Assembly (NCBI GenBank): GCA_963839175.1
Contig: CAWIUB010000043.1
Coordinates: 1-19,653 of the forward strand
Reading direction: 5' to 3'
DNA length: 19,653 nucleotides
From: CAWIUB01 sp963839175
GTDB lineage: Bacteria; Actinomycetota; Actinomycetes; Mycobacteriales; Jatrophihabitantaceae
Both the position numbers and the translations under genes were made by a program. The notes beneath the pieces were generated by a model. That model saw nothing but the letters and a program-made list of their open reading frames with translations. It was not told where the DNA came from and made no database searches. Of this stretch, positions 1 through 7,436 are shown piece after piece (within the stretch, counting starts at the first letter, position 1; each line of letters begins with the position of its first letter).

Positions 1-118
1 TCGACGCCGCCGGATGCGTTCCGAGGGCGCCGCCCATCGCCACCTCACGCGGTGCGGTCGGGTTACGTGGATACCTCGCGTTCGCGCCGTTCGGCGGTCT
101 CGCGCGGGTCGTTGATAG

Positions 119-340
119 TCATACACCGTCGCTGACCTCGGTGTGTTGCGCGACGGTGTAGAACCGCACCTCGTGCTCGTCCGGATCCTTCGGGTCGGGA
201 AGGATCCAGCCGATGCTGGCGAAATGCACTCCGGCGTGCGACTCGCCCAACGCGGTGAGCCGGTTGGCGAGGTCCTCGATCGCCGCCTTGTCCGCAACGC
301 CGATCGAGAAGTAGTCGAAGCCTGCCGCCGCGGCCGCCCG
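119..340 (-). pseudogene. VOC/glyoxalase-family protein, C-terminal remnant
   Basis: About 65 residues read on the minus strand from FDYFSIGVADKAAIEDLANR through the segment HAGVHFASIGWILPDPKDPD to EVRFYTVAQ, ending at the stop at 119-121. The pattern 'D-x-x-x-x-G-V-x-D ... G-W-x-x-x-x-x-DPD ... x-x-x-F-Y' is the second beta-alpha-beta-beta-beta unit of vicinal-oxygen-chelate proteins (glyoxalase/bleomycin-resistance/dioxygenase superfamily). A complete VOC protein has about 120-150 residues in two such units; the first is absent. The sequence upstream of FDYF on this strand is alanine-rich and resembles no VOC domain. An open frame continues to a GTG at 412, but the homologous part starts near 340. 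I infer a 5'-truncated remnant joined to the unrelated coiled-coil remnant on the other strand. The metal-binding and substrate residues cannot be assigned. Confidence 0.6.
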
Positions 341-373
341 CTCGGCGGCCGCTTCGACGAGCCGACCGACGCG

Positions 374-828
374 ATGCAGCAGCGCTACAACGACGATCTC
401 GGTCGAGTGCACGGACGGCTCGAGGATCTGGTCGGCCGTCCGTCCACCCGACGGAGCGCCTGGAGACGCTGAACGGCAAGTTGGACCAGCTGGCCGAGCG
501 GATCGACAGCGCGTCCGGGCGGGTCAAGTCGGTCGAGCAGAGCGTGCGCAGCAATACGGGTGCGCTCTCCGGTTCGATCGAGCAGGGTGTCGACAAGCTG
601 CGCGGGTTGGTGAGTGAGCGGCCCGACCGCGACGAATTGTCGCGTACCGTCCTGCGCGCACAACACGAATCCGAGCTGCGGATCACCCAGCAGCTCGACG
701 GTGCGCTCGCGGGGATGTGTCACGGTGACGGTGTCGCTCGCGGTCTGGTCGAACCGCAACATCCACGGGCGATCCGGCGACGGGTCCGCGAGCGAACGCA
801 GGCAGTATCAGCAGAGCTAACCGGATAA
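374..828 (+). pseudogene. Frameshifted coiled-coil protein remnant
   Basis: Starting at the ATG at 374 the frame reads MQQRYNDDLGRVHGRLEDLV. It then has to shift around 440-450 into the next frame, which continues TERLETLNGKLDQLAERIDS, then a stretch of heptad-like SVEQSVRSNTGALSGSIEQG and KLRGLVSERPDRDELSRTVL. The charged, leucine-spaced, glycine-poor composition is typical of a long amphipathic helix or coiled coil. After about position 700 the sequence turns arginine-rich and no longer looks like the same protein. The frame closes at 826-828. I do not recognise the family. The shift inside one continuous helical pattern is the evidence that this is one broken gene rather than two. It abuts the VOC remnant, so both were probably cut by the same rearrangement. 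Confidence 0.45.
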
Positions 829-1569
829 GGATGTGGGGCGTCACCGAAGCAACCCGGTTAGCCGAACCCATCAGAGCCAGAGTGAACACGGTGGCCGTCT
901 GTCCATCGGCAAGCCTGGTGCGGGCTGGTTGGGCGAGCCGGACGTGATCGTCTGTGTGATCGGTCGGGCCGGCCACGGCGACACAGCAATAGTCGTCGCC
1001 CGCCGTGATCGGCAGGGCCGTTTACCACGAAAGCCGCGCGGATCCGTCGCTCAGCGTGACTGAGGCACGAGACCTGCCGTCCAAATACCGTCGATCTGCG
1101 CGGCTCGGCCTCCTCCTAGCACTCGCGCGATATCCGCTCGGATCAGTTGATCTGGTGCACGCGCTGCGCCCTGCGGATGTTTCTATGCCGAATGGCGGAT
1201 GTTCACTGGGCAGATAGATATGCGGTCGATGGCATGTTCATCCGCGAAATGCTGCTCAGAGGGCGGAACGAAGTCACTTACGAGTGCATGCGGGATCGCC
1301 GAATACGTGCGCCTTTGGGCAGGCGGCCTGCGACGGGGCGCACGTCATTATGTAGGGGACCTACGTCGCTCGCTTGAAGGTCGAGTCCGAACCTCGGCCG
1401 TGTGCACTCTTCGCGGCGTGTTCGGATGCTTCGTCGGGCGGCCGCGCTTACCGGCTCAGCTCGGGCGCCGTAGATGCTGGAGTCTGTGCACGCCCCCTGT
1501 AGCGATGTCGGCACTCGTCGACGCCAGGCCTGACCTGGCTCGGCAGACCAGCAGCGGAGGTCGTCCGGG
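829..1569. other. Gene-free stretch
   Basis: Open frames exist on both strands, but none has a credible start, domain or codon pattern. A perfect 9-base inverted repeat, GCTAACCGG at 816-824 and CCGGTTAGC at 854-862, spans the beginning. Around 1180-1290 the GC content drops and one plus-strand frame reads MADVHWADRYAVDGMFIREM, which could be a scrap of a former gene, but I cannot assign it. No RNA gene was seen. Confidence 0.4.
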
Positions 1570-1860
1570 TCAGTCACCCAGAAACATCCCGTTGTCGTTG
1601 GCCGCGTGCTCCGGAACAACTTGCAACACCGTGTAGTGCTCGATGACCTTCTCCTCATCGTCGAGGCAGAAGATGTCCATCCCGGTCGACTCGTGGTCGC
1701 CGGGCCAGGTTTGGCGGCAGTGCAACACCACGTCTTCGCCCTCCGGGATCACTCGTTTGAACTCGACCCGCTTGCCGAGGTACTCCGCCGCCATACGTTT
1801 GCAGTACTCGACAATAGGCGGCCTTGCCGTCCCCAAGGTGCGGGTTGTGCTGGCGGTAGG
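1570..1860 (-). pseudogene. SnoaL-like (NTF2-fold) protein, 5'-truncated and frameshifted
   Basis: The minus-strand frame reads IVEYCKRMAAEYLGKRVEFK, VIPEGEDVVLHCRQTWPGDH, MDIFCLDDEEKVIEHYTVLQ and VVPEHAANDNGMF, ending with the stop at 1570-1572. This is the C-terminal two thirds of a SnoaL-like polyketide-cyclase-type protein with the NTF2 fold (family knowledge: the usual 'DIFRxDxxGKIxEHWDVLQ' segment). The expected preceding block, YRQHNPHLGDGKAA, is present about 1805-1850 but in another frame, so at least one base has been lost near 1805-1812. Nothing of the first 30 or so residues is recognisable. An open frame with an ATG at 1878 exists, but its first 20 residues are out-of-frame product. 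The function of intact relatives is varied (cyclase, isomerase or unknown). Confidence 0.7.
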
Positions 1861-1894
1861 AGGACCGGCAAACTTCACCCGCGGTGGGCCGGGT

Positions 1895-1900
1895 TACCGT
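1895..1900 (+). promoter_or_regulatory. Candidate -10 element (leaderless start)
   Basis: TACCGT fits the actinobacterial -10 pattern TANNNT and ends five bases before the ATG at 1906. No usable Shine-Dalgarno sequence is present: the only GGAG is one base from the ATG. A leaderless transcript is therefore the simplest explanation. This is inference from spacing only. Confidence 0.3.
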
Positions 1901-1905
1901 GGAGC

Positions 1906-2208
1906 ATGATCAGCTTTCCGTCAACTGGTCGGCGACGAGCCTGGCCGCTGTTCGCCGGCAGGGGTTGGGTCGCCACCGGCTTGGTCGCCGCGGTGGTCGT
2001 CATCTATGTCGTTCGCCTCGCGGTCGGTCACGCATGGTTTGTCGACGCCGTCCGCGAGGTGGCCCTCGCGGGCCTGGTCGCCGGCTTGCTCAGTCGGCTC
2101 GTCGGCGGGCGGGAGGCCCTCTCGCCCCGCTGGCCGGCGCTGGTCGTCCAGACGCGCACCGGTGACGCTCCGGCCGGATGCCGGGTCCCCATCGGAGTGT
2201 TCCGGTGA
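1906..2208 (+). CDS. Small membrane protein of unknown function
   Basis: 100 residues. The start is the ATG at 1906, just downstream of a possible leaderless -10 element. A basic N-terminus (STGRRRAWPLFAGRG) is followed by a hydrophobic segment at about residues 24-42 (TGLVAAVVVIYVVRLAVG) and a second, less hydrophobic one at about 50-65 (EVALAGLVAGLLSRLVGG), so one or two membrane passes with a basic cytoplasmic N-terminus is likely. The tail is soluble, proline- and arginine-containing. No family is recognised. Its stop codon overlaps the GTG start of the next gene (GTGA at 2205-2208), so the two are almost certainly co-translated. This suggests the membrane protein anchors, or works with, the downstream helical protein. 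Confidence 0.7.
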   Translation: MISFPSTGRRRAWPLFAGRGWVATGLVAAVVVIYVVRLAVGHAWFVDAVREVALAGLVAGLLSRLVGGREALSPRWPALVVQTRTGDAPAGCRVPIGVFR

Positions 2209-2990
2209 GCCGCCCGGCGGGACCGAACCCGCTGCTGGAGGCGGCGCTGAACCTGGCCGCGTTCCACAAGCAGCACGAGCGCTTCTACGCCTCCTCGCCG
2301 CTGGAGAGCGCGCTGCGGCTGCAGCGGCACGCCCGCGCCCTGCTGGCGCTGGCTGACCGGTGGGCCACCGCCGAGCCGTCCGCCCACCGGGCTGTGAGCC
2401 CCTTCGCGGGCAGCGAAGACCTCAACAGCGAGGCTGCGACCGCCCTCGACGGCGTGCTGTTCATGGAAGGCGAGGGCCGTCCGGCCGAGTTGACCGCGAT
2501 GATCCGCGAGCTGCGTGGCCAAGCCGACACCTTCGCTGCCGGCGCCGAGTGGCTGGCGAACGCGATGCAGGCTTCCTGGACGACGGCCGCGTCCATGCTG
2601 GAGTTCGATGGGCTGGCCGGCGTGATGGGTGAGCGGCACCGGATCATCAGCAACGACTGGCTGTCCGCGCACATGCAGTCGTTGATCGGGATCCTGCTGG
2701 CCCGCTCAGCCGACATGCTCGAGCGCGTCGACTTCACCCCGGCCGCGGTGCGCGCCGACCTGGCCGGGTCCCGTGTCGCGCTGCGTCGGCTGTACGCCGC
2801 CGCCGAGGTCATCTCCCGTGCCGCCGACCTGTGCTGCGAGTCCGCCGAGCTGGTACACGACAACGAACGCCGCTGGCGCGTCACCCGGGAGCGCACGGAG
2901 CAGCTGGTGCAGGCGATGGCCGCGGGCGCAGGGCAGGCACCGACCACCGGCGAGGCTGCGCTGGCCGGCGAAACGGGACCGTCGGACTGA
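2205..2990 (+). CDS. Unrecognised all-helical protein, translationally coupled
   Basis: 261 residues from GTG 2205, which overlaps the upstream stop. A GGAG at about 2194-2197 gives the right ribosome-binding spacing. An ATG at 2178 is also in frame, but it lies inside the upstream gene and has a weaker signal. After NPLLEAALNLAAFHKQHERF the protein is nearly continuous helix, rich in Ala, Leu, Arg and Glu. It includes two repeat-like amphipathic stretches (LESALRLQRHARALLALADR; RAAEVISRAADLCCESAEL-type) and the rare pair CC near residue 216. There is no signal peptide or membrane segment. The end is Gly/Ala/Pro-rich and probably disordered. I recognise no catalytic motif. Its position, coupled to a membrane protein and convergent (25 bases) with a Ddn-like reductase, suggests membership of a stress island. 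This is inferred from context only. Confidence 0.85.
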   Translation: MSRPAGPNPLLEAALNLAAFHKQHERFYASSPLESALRLQRHARALLALADRWATAEPSAHRAVSPFAGSEDLNSEAATALDGVLFMEGEGRPAELTAMIRELRGQADTFAAGAEWLANAMQASWTTAASMLEFDGLAGVMGERHRIISNDWLSAHMQSLIGILLARSADMLERVDFTPAAVRADLAGSRVALRRLYAAAEVISRAADLCCESAELVHDNERRWRVTRERTEQLVQAMAAGAGQAPTTGEAALAGETGPSD

Positions 2991-3015
2991 CCAGACGCCC
3001 GGGCGCGGCCGCGGT

Positions 3016-3573
3016 CTACCGCTCCGGGGCGGCGGCGGCCTGCGGATCCGGTGCCTCGGTCGGTCGGAAGGCGACGAACGGGTGGGTGCGGATGAACTCC
3101 CGCACCCGCGCGTCATCCCGCAGGTCACCCCAGCCGAGGATGGTGCTGAAGAACCGCAGCCGGTGCGGGTGCTGGCGCCGGAACTGCGCGGTGACGTCGA
3201 ACGCCTCCTTGTCGGTGAGGAAGCGCTGCTGCGGGGTGAAGGTCTGCCCGCCCAGCTGCACGTTGACCGCGGGGTGCGCCTGCAGGTTGCGGTACCAATT
3301 GGTGTGCGGGCCCCAGCCGGCGCAGATGACGGCCTCACCAGTGGCCGTGTTGTCGCGCAGCACCATCGCGACCGTTTGGTGCGGCTGCCCGGTCTTGCGG
3401 CCGACGTGGGTGAACGTCACGAACGTGCGGCCCAGCGCCGGCCCGGCGTTGTGCTGGTAGGCCTTCAGCGGCAGTCGGAAGAACGCGACCGCGAGCCGGC
3501 CGGGCCTGCGCCGCAGCTCGAACAGGGGCCTACGAATGTTGTCGGCCCGCGCAGATGTGGTCGAGTTGCTCAT
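3016..3573 (-). CDS. F420/deazaflavin-dependent nitroreductase family protein (Ddn-like)
   Basis: 185 residues on the minus strand. The start is ATG 3573, chosen because GGAGG lies eight bases upstream; a GTG three codons further up is in frame but overlaps that site. The core shows the split-beta-barrel flavin-binding pattern of the Ddn/FDR family: FVTFTHVGRKTGQPHQTVAM, then VICAGWGPHTNWYRNLQAHP and VNVQLGGQTF, with 'GRKTG', 'WYRNL' and 'HPAV' at the usual places. Mycobacterial Ddn reduces nitroimidazoles and menaquinone using reduced F420 and is soluble or membrane-associated; the substrate here is unknown. The C-terminal third (about 125-175) is a helical extension with RLRFFSTILGWGDLRDDARV, longer than in classic Ddn (about 150 residues). 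The protein ends in an Ala/Pro tail. The length and motifs look intact. Confidence 0.88.
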   Translation of the reverse strand: MSNSTTSARADNIRRPLFELRRRPGRLAVAFFRLPLKAYQHNAGPALGRTFVTFTHVGRKTGQPHQTVAMVLRDNTATGEAVICAGWGPHTNWYRNLQAHPAVNVQLGGQTFTPQQRFLTDKEAFDVTAQFRRQHPHRLRFFSTILGWGDLRDDARVREFIRTHPFVAFRPTEAPDPQAAAAPER

Positions 3574-4103
3574 GGTTCTCACCTCCGTGCCGGTGCCCGC
3601 GGCACCGGTCCGTCGGTGCTACGGAACCTCCGCCGACCCCAGTCGTGCCAGTGGCGATGGTCCTGCGCGTGTCACCCGGTGGGCTCAGTCGGCCCCGCCG
3701 AACACGCCGTGTTGTTGGCACTAGCGACGAGCTCTGCGTCCGGACTTCGGCTTGCAGGATCGCTGCGCACACATGTCATTGCCAACGCGGGAGTGGCTTC
3801 TAGCTTGTCGAACTCCCCACCGGAGGGCCCGGGGTCGCGAACGGGTGACCTTGGGCGGAAGGACTCAGGACGTGCTGCCCTGACGCCGACTACGCGCATC
3901 AGCGCACGGTGGTGTTGAACCGGATGGCGTTTCGCCGCCCGTCTTCCGTGACCGTGCGGCGGGTCGGTAGTTCGGAGGTCACGTTATGCCCGTCACCGGC
4001 TTCACCCGGGTCCCATCTGGTAGCCGCGCCGACGCCGCCGGCACCGCAGCCGATTGCTGCGGTGCTTCTCCGGTAACTACCCGCACGCCCTGAAGGAGTT
4101 GCC
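3574..4103. other. Divergent intergenic region
   Basis: 530 bases between the divergently transcribed Ddn-like gene and the alpha/beta hydrolase gene. No open frame here has a credible start or domain. It must contain the promoters of both genes, but no clear -10/-35 pair or DosR box could be picked out with confidence. The only strong structure is the hairpin at 4041-4065. Confidence 0.5.
4041..4065 (+). promoter_or_regulatory. Perfect hairpin in the hydrolase 5' leader
   Basis: GCACCGCAGC (4041-4050) pairs perfectly with GCTGCGGTGC (4056-4065) around a five-base loop CGATT. The ten-base-pair, GC-rich stem lies 38 bases before the ATG at 4104. It is not followed by a T-run, so it is not a canonical intrinsic terminator. 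It could be a dyad operator, an attenuator-like leader structure or a stabilising 5' stem. Confidence 0.5.
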
Positions 4104-5246
4104 ATGTCCACCACGGCGCCACCATCGGTCGTCCACCGGGTCATCCCGATCGGATGGGGACCACACTGGCTGCAACACCCCAAAGTGGCCGCCGTCATCG
4201 CCTTCGTCGTCGGCGTGTTCGCCACCGCCATGGGCGCCGGCATCGGCATCCGTCACCTGACCACGACAGGGCTGACCGGCACCAGCATGCTCGGCCTCGC
4301 CCTGCTCCTGGCAGGACTCGCGCTGCTCGGCTTCGCCGGCGTCGTCGCCTGGCGGGCCACCCACCGGTGGCACCGGCTGTGGTTCATCCCGATCGTGGTC
4401 ATGGCGCTGCTGGTCATGTGGTCGGTTGCCACCGGCACCATGCTCGCCTACGCGCCGCGCACCAGCCTGGGCTCCGCAACCCCGGCAGACCGCGGCCTCG
4501 CGTTCAGCACCGTCACCTTCCGCACCAGCGACGGCGTGCGGCTGTCCGCGTGGTACGTTCCGGCGACCAACTCCGCGGCCATCGTGACCCTGCCCGGCTC
4601 CGGCTCCAACCGCACCGCGACGTTCGGGCAAGCGACGGTGCTCGCCCGGCACGGCTACGGCGTGCTGATGGTCGACCCCCGCGGTCAGGGCCGCAGCGGC
4701 GGGCACGCGATGGACGCCGGCTGGTACGGCGACCGCGACATCACGGCCGCGGTCACCTTCCTGCAACACCAGCCCGGCGTCGACGCGAACCGCATCGGCG
4801 TGCTGGGACTGTCGATGGGCGGTGAGGAGGCCATCGGCGCGGCCGCCGCCGACCCGGCCATCCGCGCCGTGGTCGCCGAAGGCGCGACCCACCGCACCGC
4901 CGCGGACAAGGCCGGCTACCTGCCCGGCGGGGTCACCGGGGCGATCCAGCGCGTCATGGACGAGCTCACCTATGGCACCGCCGCGCTGCTCAGCCCGGCA
5001 CCCCAACCGGGCACGCTGCACACCGCCATCGCCCGGGCCCACGCCACCCGCTTCCTGCTCATCGCGGCCGGCAAGGGCGTCGACGAACCCCAGGCTGTCG
5101 CCTACCTGCGCACCGCGGCGCCCGACCGCGTCCAGACCTGGACGGTTCCGGGCGCCTCGCACGTGCACGGGCTTGCGACCGCTCCCGCCCAATGGACCAC
5201 CCGGGTAATCGGGTTCCTCGACCGGGCGCTCGGGCAGACGCGCTAA
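4104..5246 (+). CDS. Membrane-anchored alpha/beta hydrolase
   Basis: 380 residues. AAGGAG lies five bases before the ATG. Three hydrophobic segments at about residues 28-50, 61-83 and 92-114 form an N-terminal membrane domain. An alpha/beta-hydrolase fold follows from about 135: the oxyanion-side loop LPGSGSNR (163-170), VDPRGQGRSGG (190-200), the nucleophile elbow GLSMGG with Ser237, and a likely catalytic His353 in GASHVHG. The acid is probably Asp327 in GKGVDEP, though this is less certain. The family includes esterases, lipases and bacterial 'bem46-like' serine hydrolases; the substrate cannot be read from sequence. The orientation of the catalytic domain is ambiguous with three passes. 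The gene is followed after 15 bases by its own-strand SRPBCC pseudogene with a good ribosome-binding site, so the two were probably one operon. All catalytic features are present. Confidence 0.92.
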   Translation: MSTTAPPSVVHRVIPIGWGPHWLQHPKVAAVIAFVVGVFATAMGAGIGIRHLTTTGLTGTSMLGLALLLAGLALLGFAGVVAWRATHRWHRLWFIPIVVMALLVMWSVATGTMLAYAPRTSLGSATPADRGLAFSTVTFRTSDGVRLSAWYVPATNSAAIVTLPGSGSNRTATFGQATVLARHGYGVLMVDPRGQGRSGGHAMDAGWYGDRDITAAVTFLQHQPGVDANRIGVLGLSMGGEEAIGAAAADPAIRAVVAEGATHRTAADKAGYLPGGVTGAIQRVMDELTYGTAALLSPAPQPGTLHTAIARAHATRFLLIAAGKGVDEPQAVAYLRTAAPDRVQTWTVPGASHVHGLATAPAQWTTRVIGFLDRALGQTR

Positions 5247-5261
5247 CACGGAGGAAGTTCG

Positions 5262-5797
5262 ATGACACACCGACTGAGGCTTGCGGCAGCAGCGTTAGCC
5301 GCCGGCGCGGCAGCCTATGCCGAGCTGCAAGGGCTTGGCCGCACGTACGGCGCCACACGCGACGAGCGCCGCAGCTGTTCCCGAGAACGGCCCGAGCGCG
5401 GACCGACTTGTCCCGGCGTAGCAAGCACCTCAAGGTCGGTGACCGGGTCCTGGACGGCGCGCCCGACAAGCACTCCGCCTTCAGCGTCGCCGATCTCGAG
5501 CCGAACCGGCATCTGGTCCTGCACTCCCGGGAGCACCTCCCGCCGGAGTGAGAGAGCAGCGCTACGGCGCCGCGATCGACTGGAGCTGGGCGTTCATCCT
5601 CGAGGAGCTTGCCAGGTCGCCGGACGCGGTTCATCTTCCGCAGCCGGCTCCGGCTTGAGCCCCGGCGGGTCGAACCGATCTATACCGCGGTCATCGTCCC
5701 CGCCGACTTCGTCATGGGCCGGCAGATGCTGCACGGCGTGGAGCGACGCGCCGAACGCACGACCAGCGACGAGGTTGCTGCGCTCGTCGCCGCATAG
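5262..5797 (+). pseudogene. SRPBCC-family membrane-associated protein, broken by deletion and frameshifts
   Basis: The start is intact: CGGAGGAAG then ATG at 5262, MTHRLRLAAAALAAGAAAYA, an N-terminal hydrophobic helix, then the family landmark GLGRTYGATRDERR. After about 5400 the protein continues only by changing frame: SKHLKVGDRVLDGAPDKHSA and DLEPNRHLVLHSREHLPPE run to a stop at 5549-5551. Then YGAAIDWSWAFILEEL follows in another frame. Then GRRTRFIFRSRLRLEPRRVE and ADFVMGRQMLHGVERRAERT run to the stop at 5795-5797. Intact relatives have about 200 residues, with a block of the type 'VWPWLVQ-GRGGFYSYDxLE' between the GAT motif and the VGD motif; that block is missing. So there is at least one internal deletion and three frame changes. 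It probably followed the hydrolase in an operon. Confidence 0.75.
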
Positions 5798-5929
5798 CGC
5801 CGAGGGACACGCGAGCGGCGGCGAGTGGACGCTGAGGCGACGAAGGCTCCCGCCGCCGCTGTTCGGATGTCCGCGCTGCGCGGCGGGACAGTGCGGTTGG
5901 CCCGCCTTCAGGGCAGGAATCGCTCGGTG

Positions 5930-6601
5930 ACGCTTCTACGCGGTCTCGGATGCCGAGCAGCGTCCGACGCATCATCGGAAAGTCGCCGAATTCGTTAAGC
6001 AGAACGGAGAACGCGGCGACGGCGGGGTGGTGCCAGTCAACGCGGCGCGCAATCGGGTAGCCAGACGTGTTCCCTCGCCGGCATCCGCCAGTTCGACTGG
6101 ATTCAGCGTCCTTGACCAGGTGCTCAAGGGCGGCTGATGCCAGACCAGCCAGCGGTGGGTTTCGAAACCTGCGACCTTGACGGCGGTCACGTCAGACGGC
6201 GTCGGTGACATCGGCACCCATTGACCGATCTTCAGTTCCTGGTACTCGGGCAGAATCGTGTGTGCGCTGGGGTGGGCAAGATTGTCGAGCAGGTCGTCGG
6301 CGTAGAAGCCGCCGCGGAGGCAGCCGACCTGTACCAGCCATGGCCACACCGCTTTCGGCGGTGCGGCGATAGTGATGGCGCAAGTGGCACGGTATTGCGG
6401 CCGTTCGATGAGGTCGTCGCCCGGCATCGCTGCGGCGACCTCCTCATCGGTGGCTCCCCAGGGCTGATGCCAATGGCGGTACAGCGGCGCGGTCGCGAAG
6501 CGCGGAAGGTCGTCGAGCACGTCGCGGATCTCGCGCACGAGCTCGGCATGGGGTGGGCTTGGGGGTGCGACGGGGATAGTCGAGCTGCAGCATCGCGCCA
6601 T
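5930..6601 (-). pseudogene. SRPBCC-family protein, 3' frameshifted
   Basis: The frame opens at ATG 6601 and reads RHWHQPWGATDEEVAAAMPG, TIAAPPKAVWPWLVQVGCLR, GGFYADDLLDNLAHPSAH, then PEYQELKIGQWVPMSP. This is the full SRPBCC landmark set missing from the neighbouring pseudogene. Near 6033 one base is lost, and the conserved end LDWHHPAVAAFSVLLNEFGD and FPMMRRTLLGIRDRVEA is only found in the next frame. Without correction the frame ends at 5972. The first 20 residues (MARCCSSTIPVAPPSP...) look unlike family members, and a GAGGTGGAG directly precedes the ATG with no spacer, so the original start is uncertain. The protein would be about 215 residues. It faces the neighbouring SRPBCC pseudogene tail to tail. 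The single-base lesion could be a sequencing error. Confidence 0.72.
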
Positions 6602-7000
6602 CTCCACCTCGGTCGGCAGCAAGTCCACACGTTTATCCTGTCGCGCGCCAGGATCGGCGGTAGAGCCTAAGGACCGCGCGGGCGTGAAACTGCGACGGCG
6701 TCGATAGGTCGGCTGGATGCCCACCCGTTCCTCCGAACCACGTTGAGGGCAATGACTGCGCGCCCGCCACCTGGGAGGCAGCCTGAAAGCCGCACGATGC
6801 AGACGCGGTGTCATCGGAAGATCCGGACGACCACTCGTGCGCGATCTGCGGTGGACGGTTCGCCGAGAAACGGCGCCACGTTCATGTCGTCCTGTGGATA
6901 AGTCCTGCGCGGGCCAATGAGTCGGCCACACTCGAGGCGTTTGTCGGCCGCGCTGTGGGACATGATCGTGAAACTCGGTCTTCCGGCTAGATAGCGGATC
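6602..7000. other. Gene-poor stretch with one doubtful small ORF
   Basis: No recognisable gene. A plus-strand frame from GTG 6808 to 6990 encodes 60 residues beginning MSSEDPDDHSCAICGGRF, with a CxxC pair that could bind metal. It has no convincing ribosome-binding site, and no partner C/H pair follows. I treat it as doubtful. The right edge runs into the luciferase-like remnant. Confidence 0.35.
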
Positions 7001-7436
7001 CGCGGTGCGCGCGATGGAAGAAGCGAACACGCTCATCCGGGCGTTGGGGGTGGCGGCGGAGATCCGATGACCTTCAACGGACAGTTCTACCAATTGTCTG
7101 GCCTGGATATCCCCCCACGTGTGGCGGTCCCGCTGATCTGGACCGGCTCCGTGGGGCCGAAGTCGCTGGCTGTCACCGGTCGGCTGGCTGATGGTCGGAT
7201 TCCGCCAGGTGGATCCGACTGGCTGAGTTCGCGCTACCGTCAGTCCCCCCCGCGCACTGACGATGCCGCCGCCGCGGTGGGACGAAACCCAAGCGGAGAT
7301 CGCCACGATGTTCAACTTCGGTTGTCGCATCACGGCCCAGCCGCTCGCCGCCACGCGCGGCGACGACAGACGCTGGATCGGGCGGGTTCGGTCCAGCATG
7401 GATCGAGGAACTGACCGGCGCGGTGCTCGACCACCC
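7001..7436 (+). pseudogene. Luciferase-like (F420-type LLM) monooxygenase, C-terminal remnant
   Basis: Pieces in three frames line up as one protein. VRAMEEANTLIRALG is at about 7004-7050. The segment MTFNGQFYQLSGLDIPPRVA, LIWTGSVGPKSLAVTGRLAD and DWLSSRYRQS runs at 7067-7245. Then AEIATMFNFGCRITAQPLAA sits at about 7290-7350 in a second frame, and WIEELTGAVLDH at about 7400-7436 in a third. The order (EA-x-x-x-IRAL, F-x-G-x-F/Y-Y, P-x-x-x-G-S-x-GPKSL-x-x-x-GR-x-ADG) is the second half of bacterial luciferase-like, F420-dependent oxidoreductases such as the methylene-H4MPT reductase/LLM group. The N-terminal half, including the first F420-binding residues, is missing. At its end it meets the leucine-dehydrogenase remnant on the opposite strand with essentially no spacer. 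Confidence 0.7.

Noticed and set aside
816..862. 9-base inverted repeat GCTAACCGG/CCGGTTAGC as a terminator
   Set aside because: 29-base loop, no T-run and no intact gene ending here; kept only as a note in the gene-free stretch.
1356..1369. Possible DosR box, GGGAC-CTAC-GTCGC
   Set aside because: About 11 of 14 core positions fit, but it lies in a gene-free stretch with no gene start within reach, and the second half-site is imperfect.
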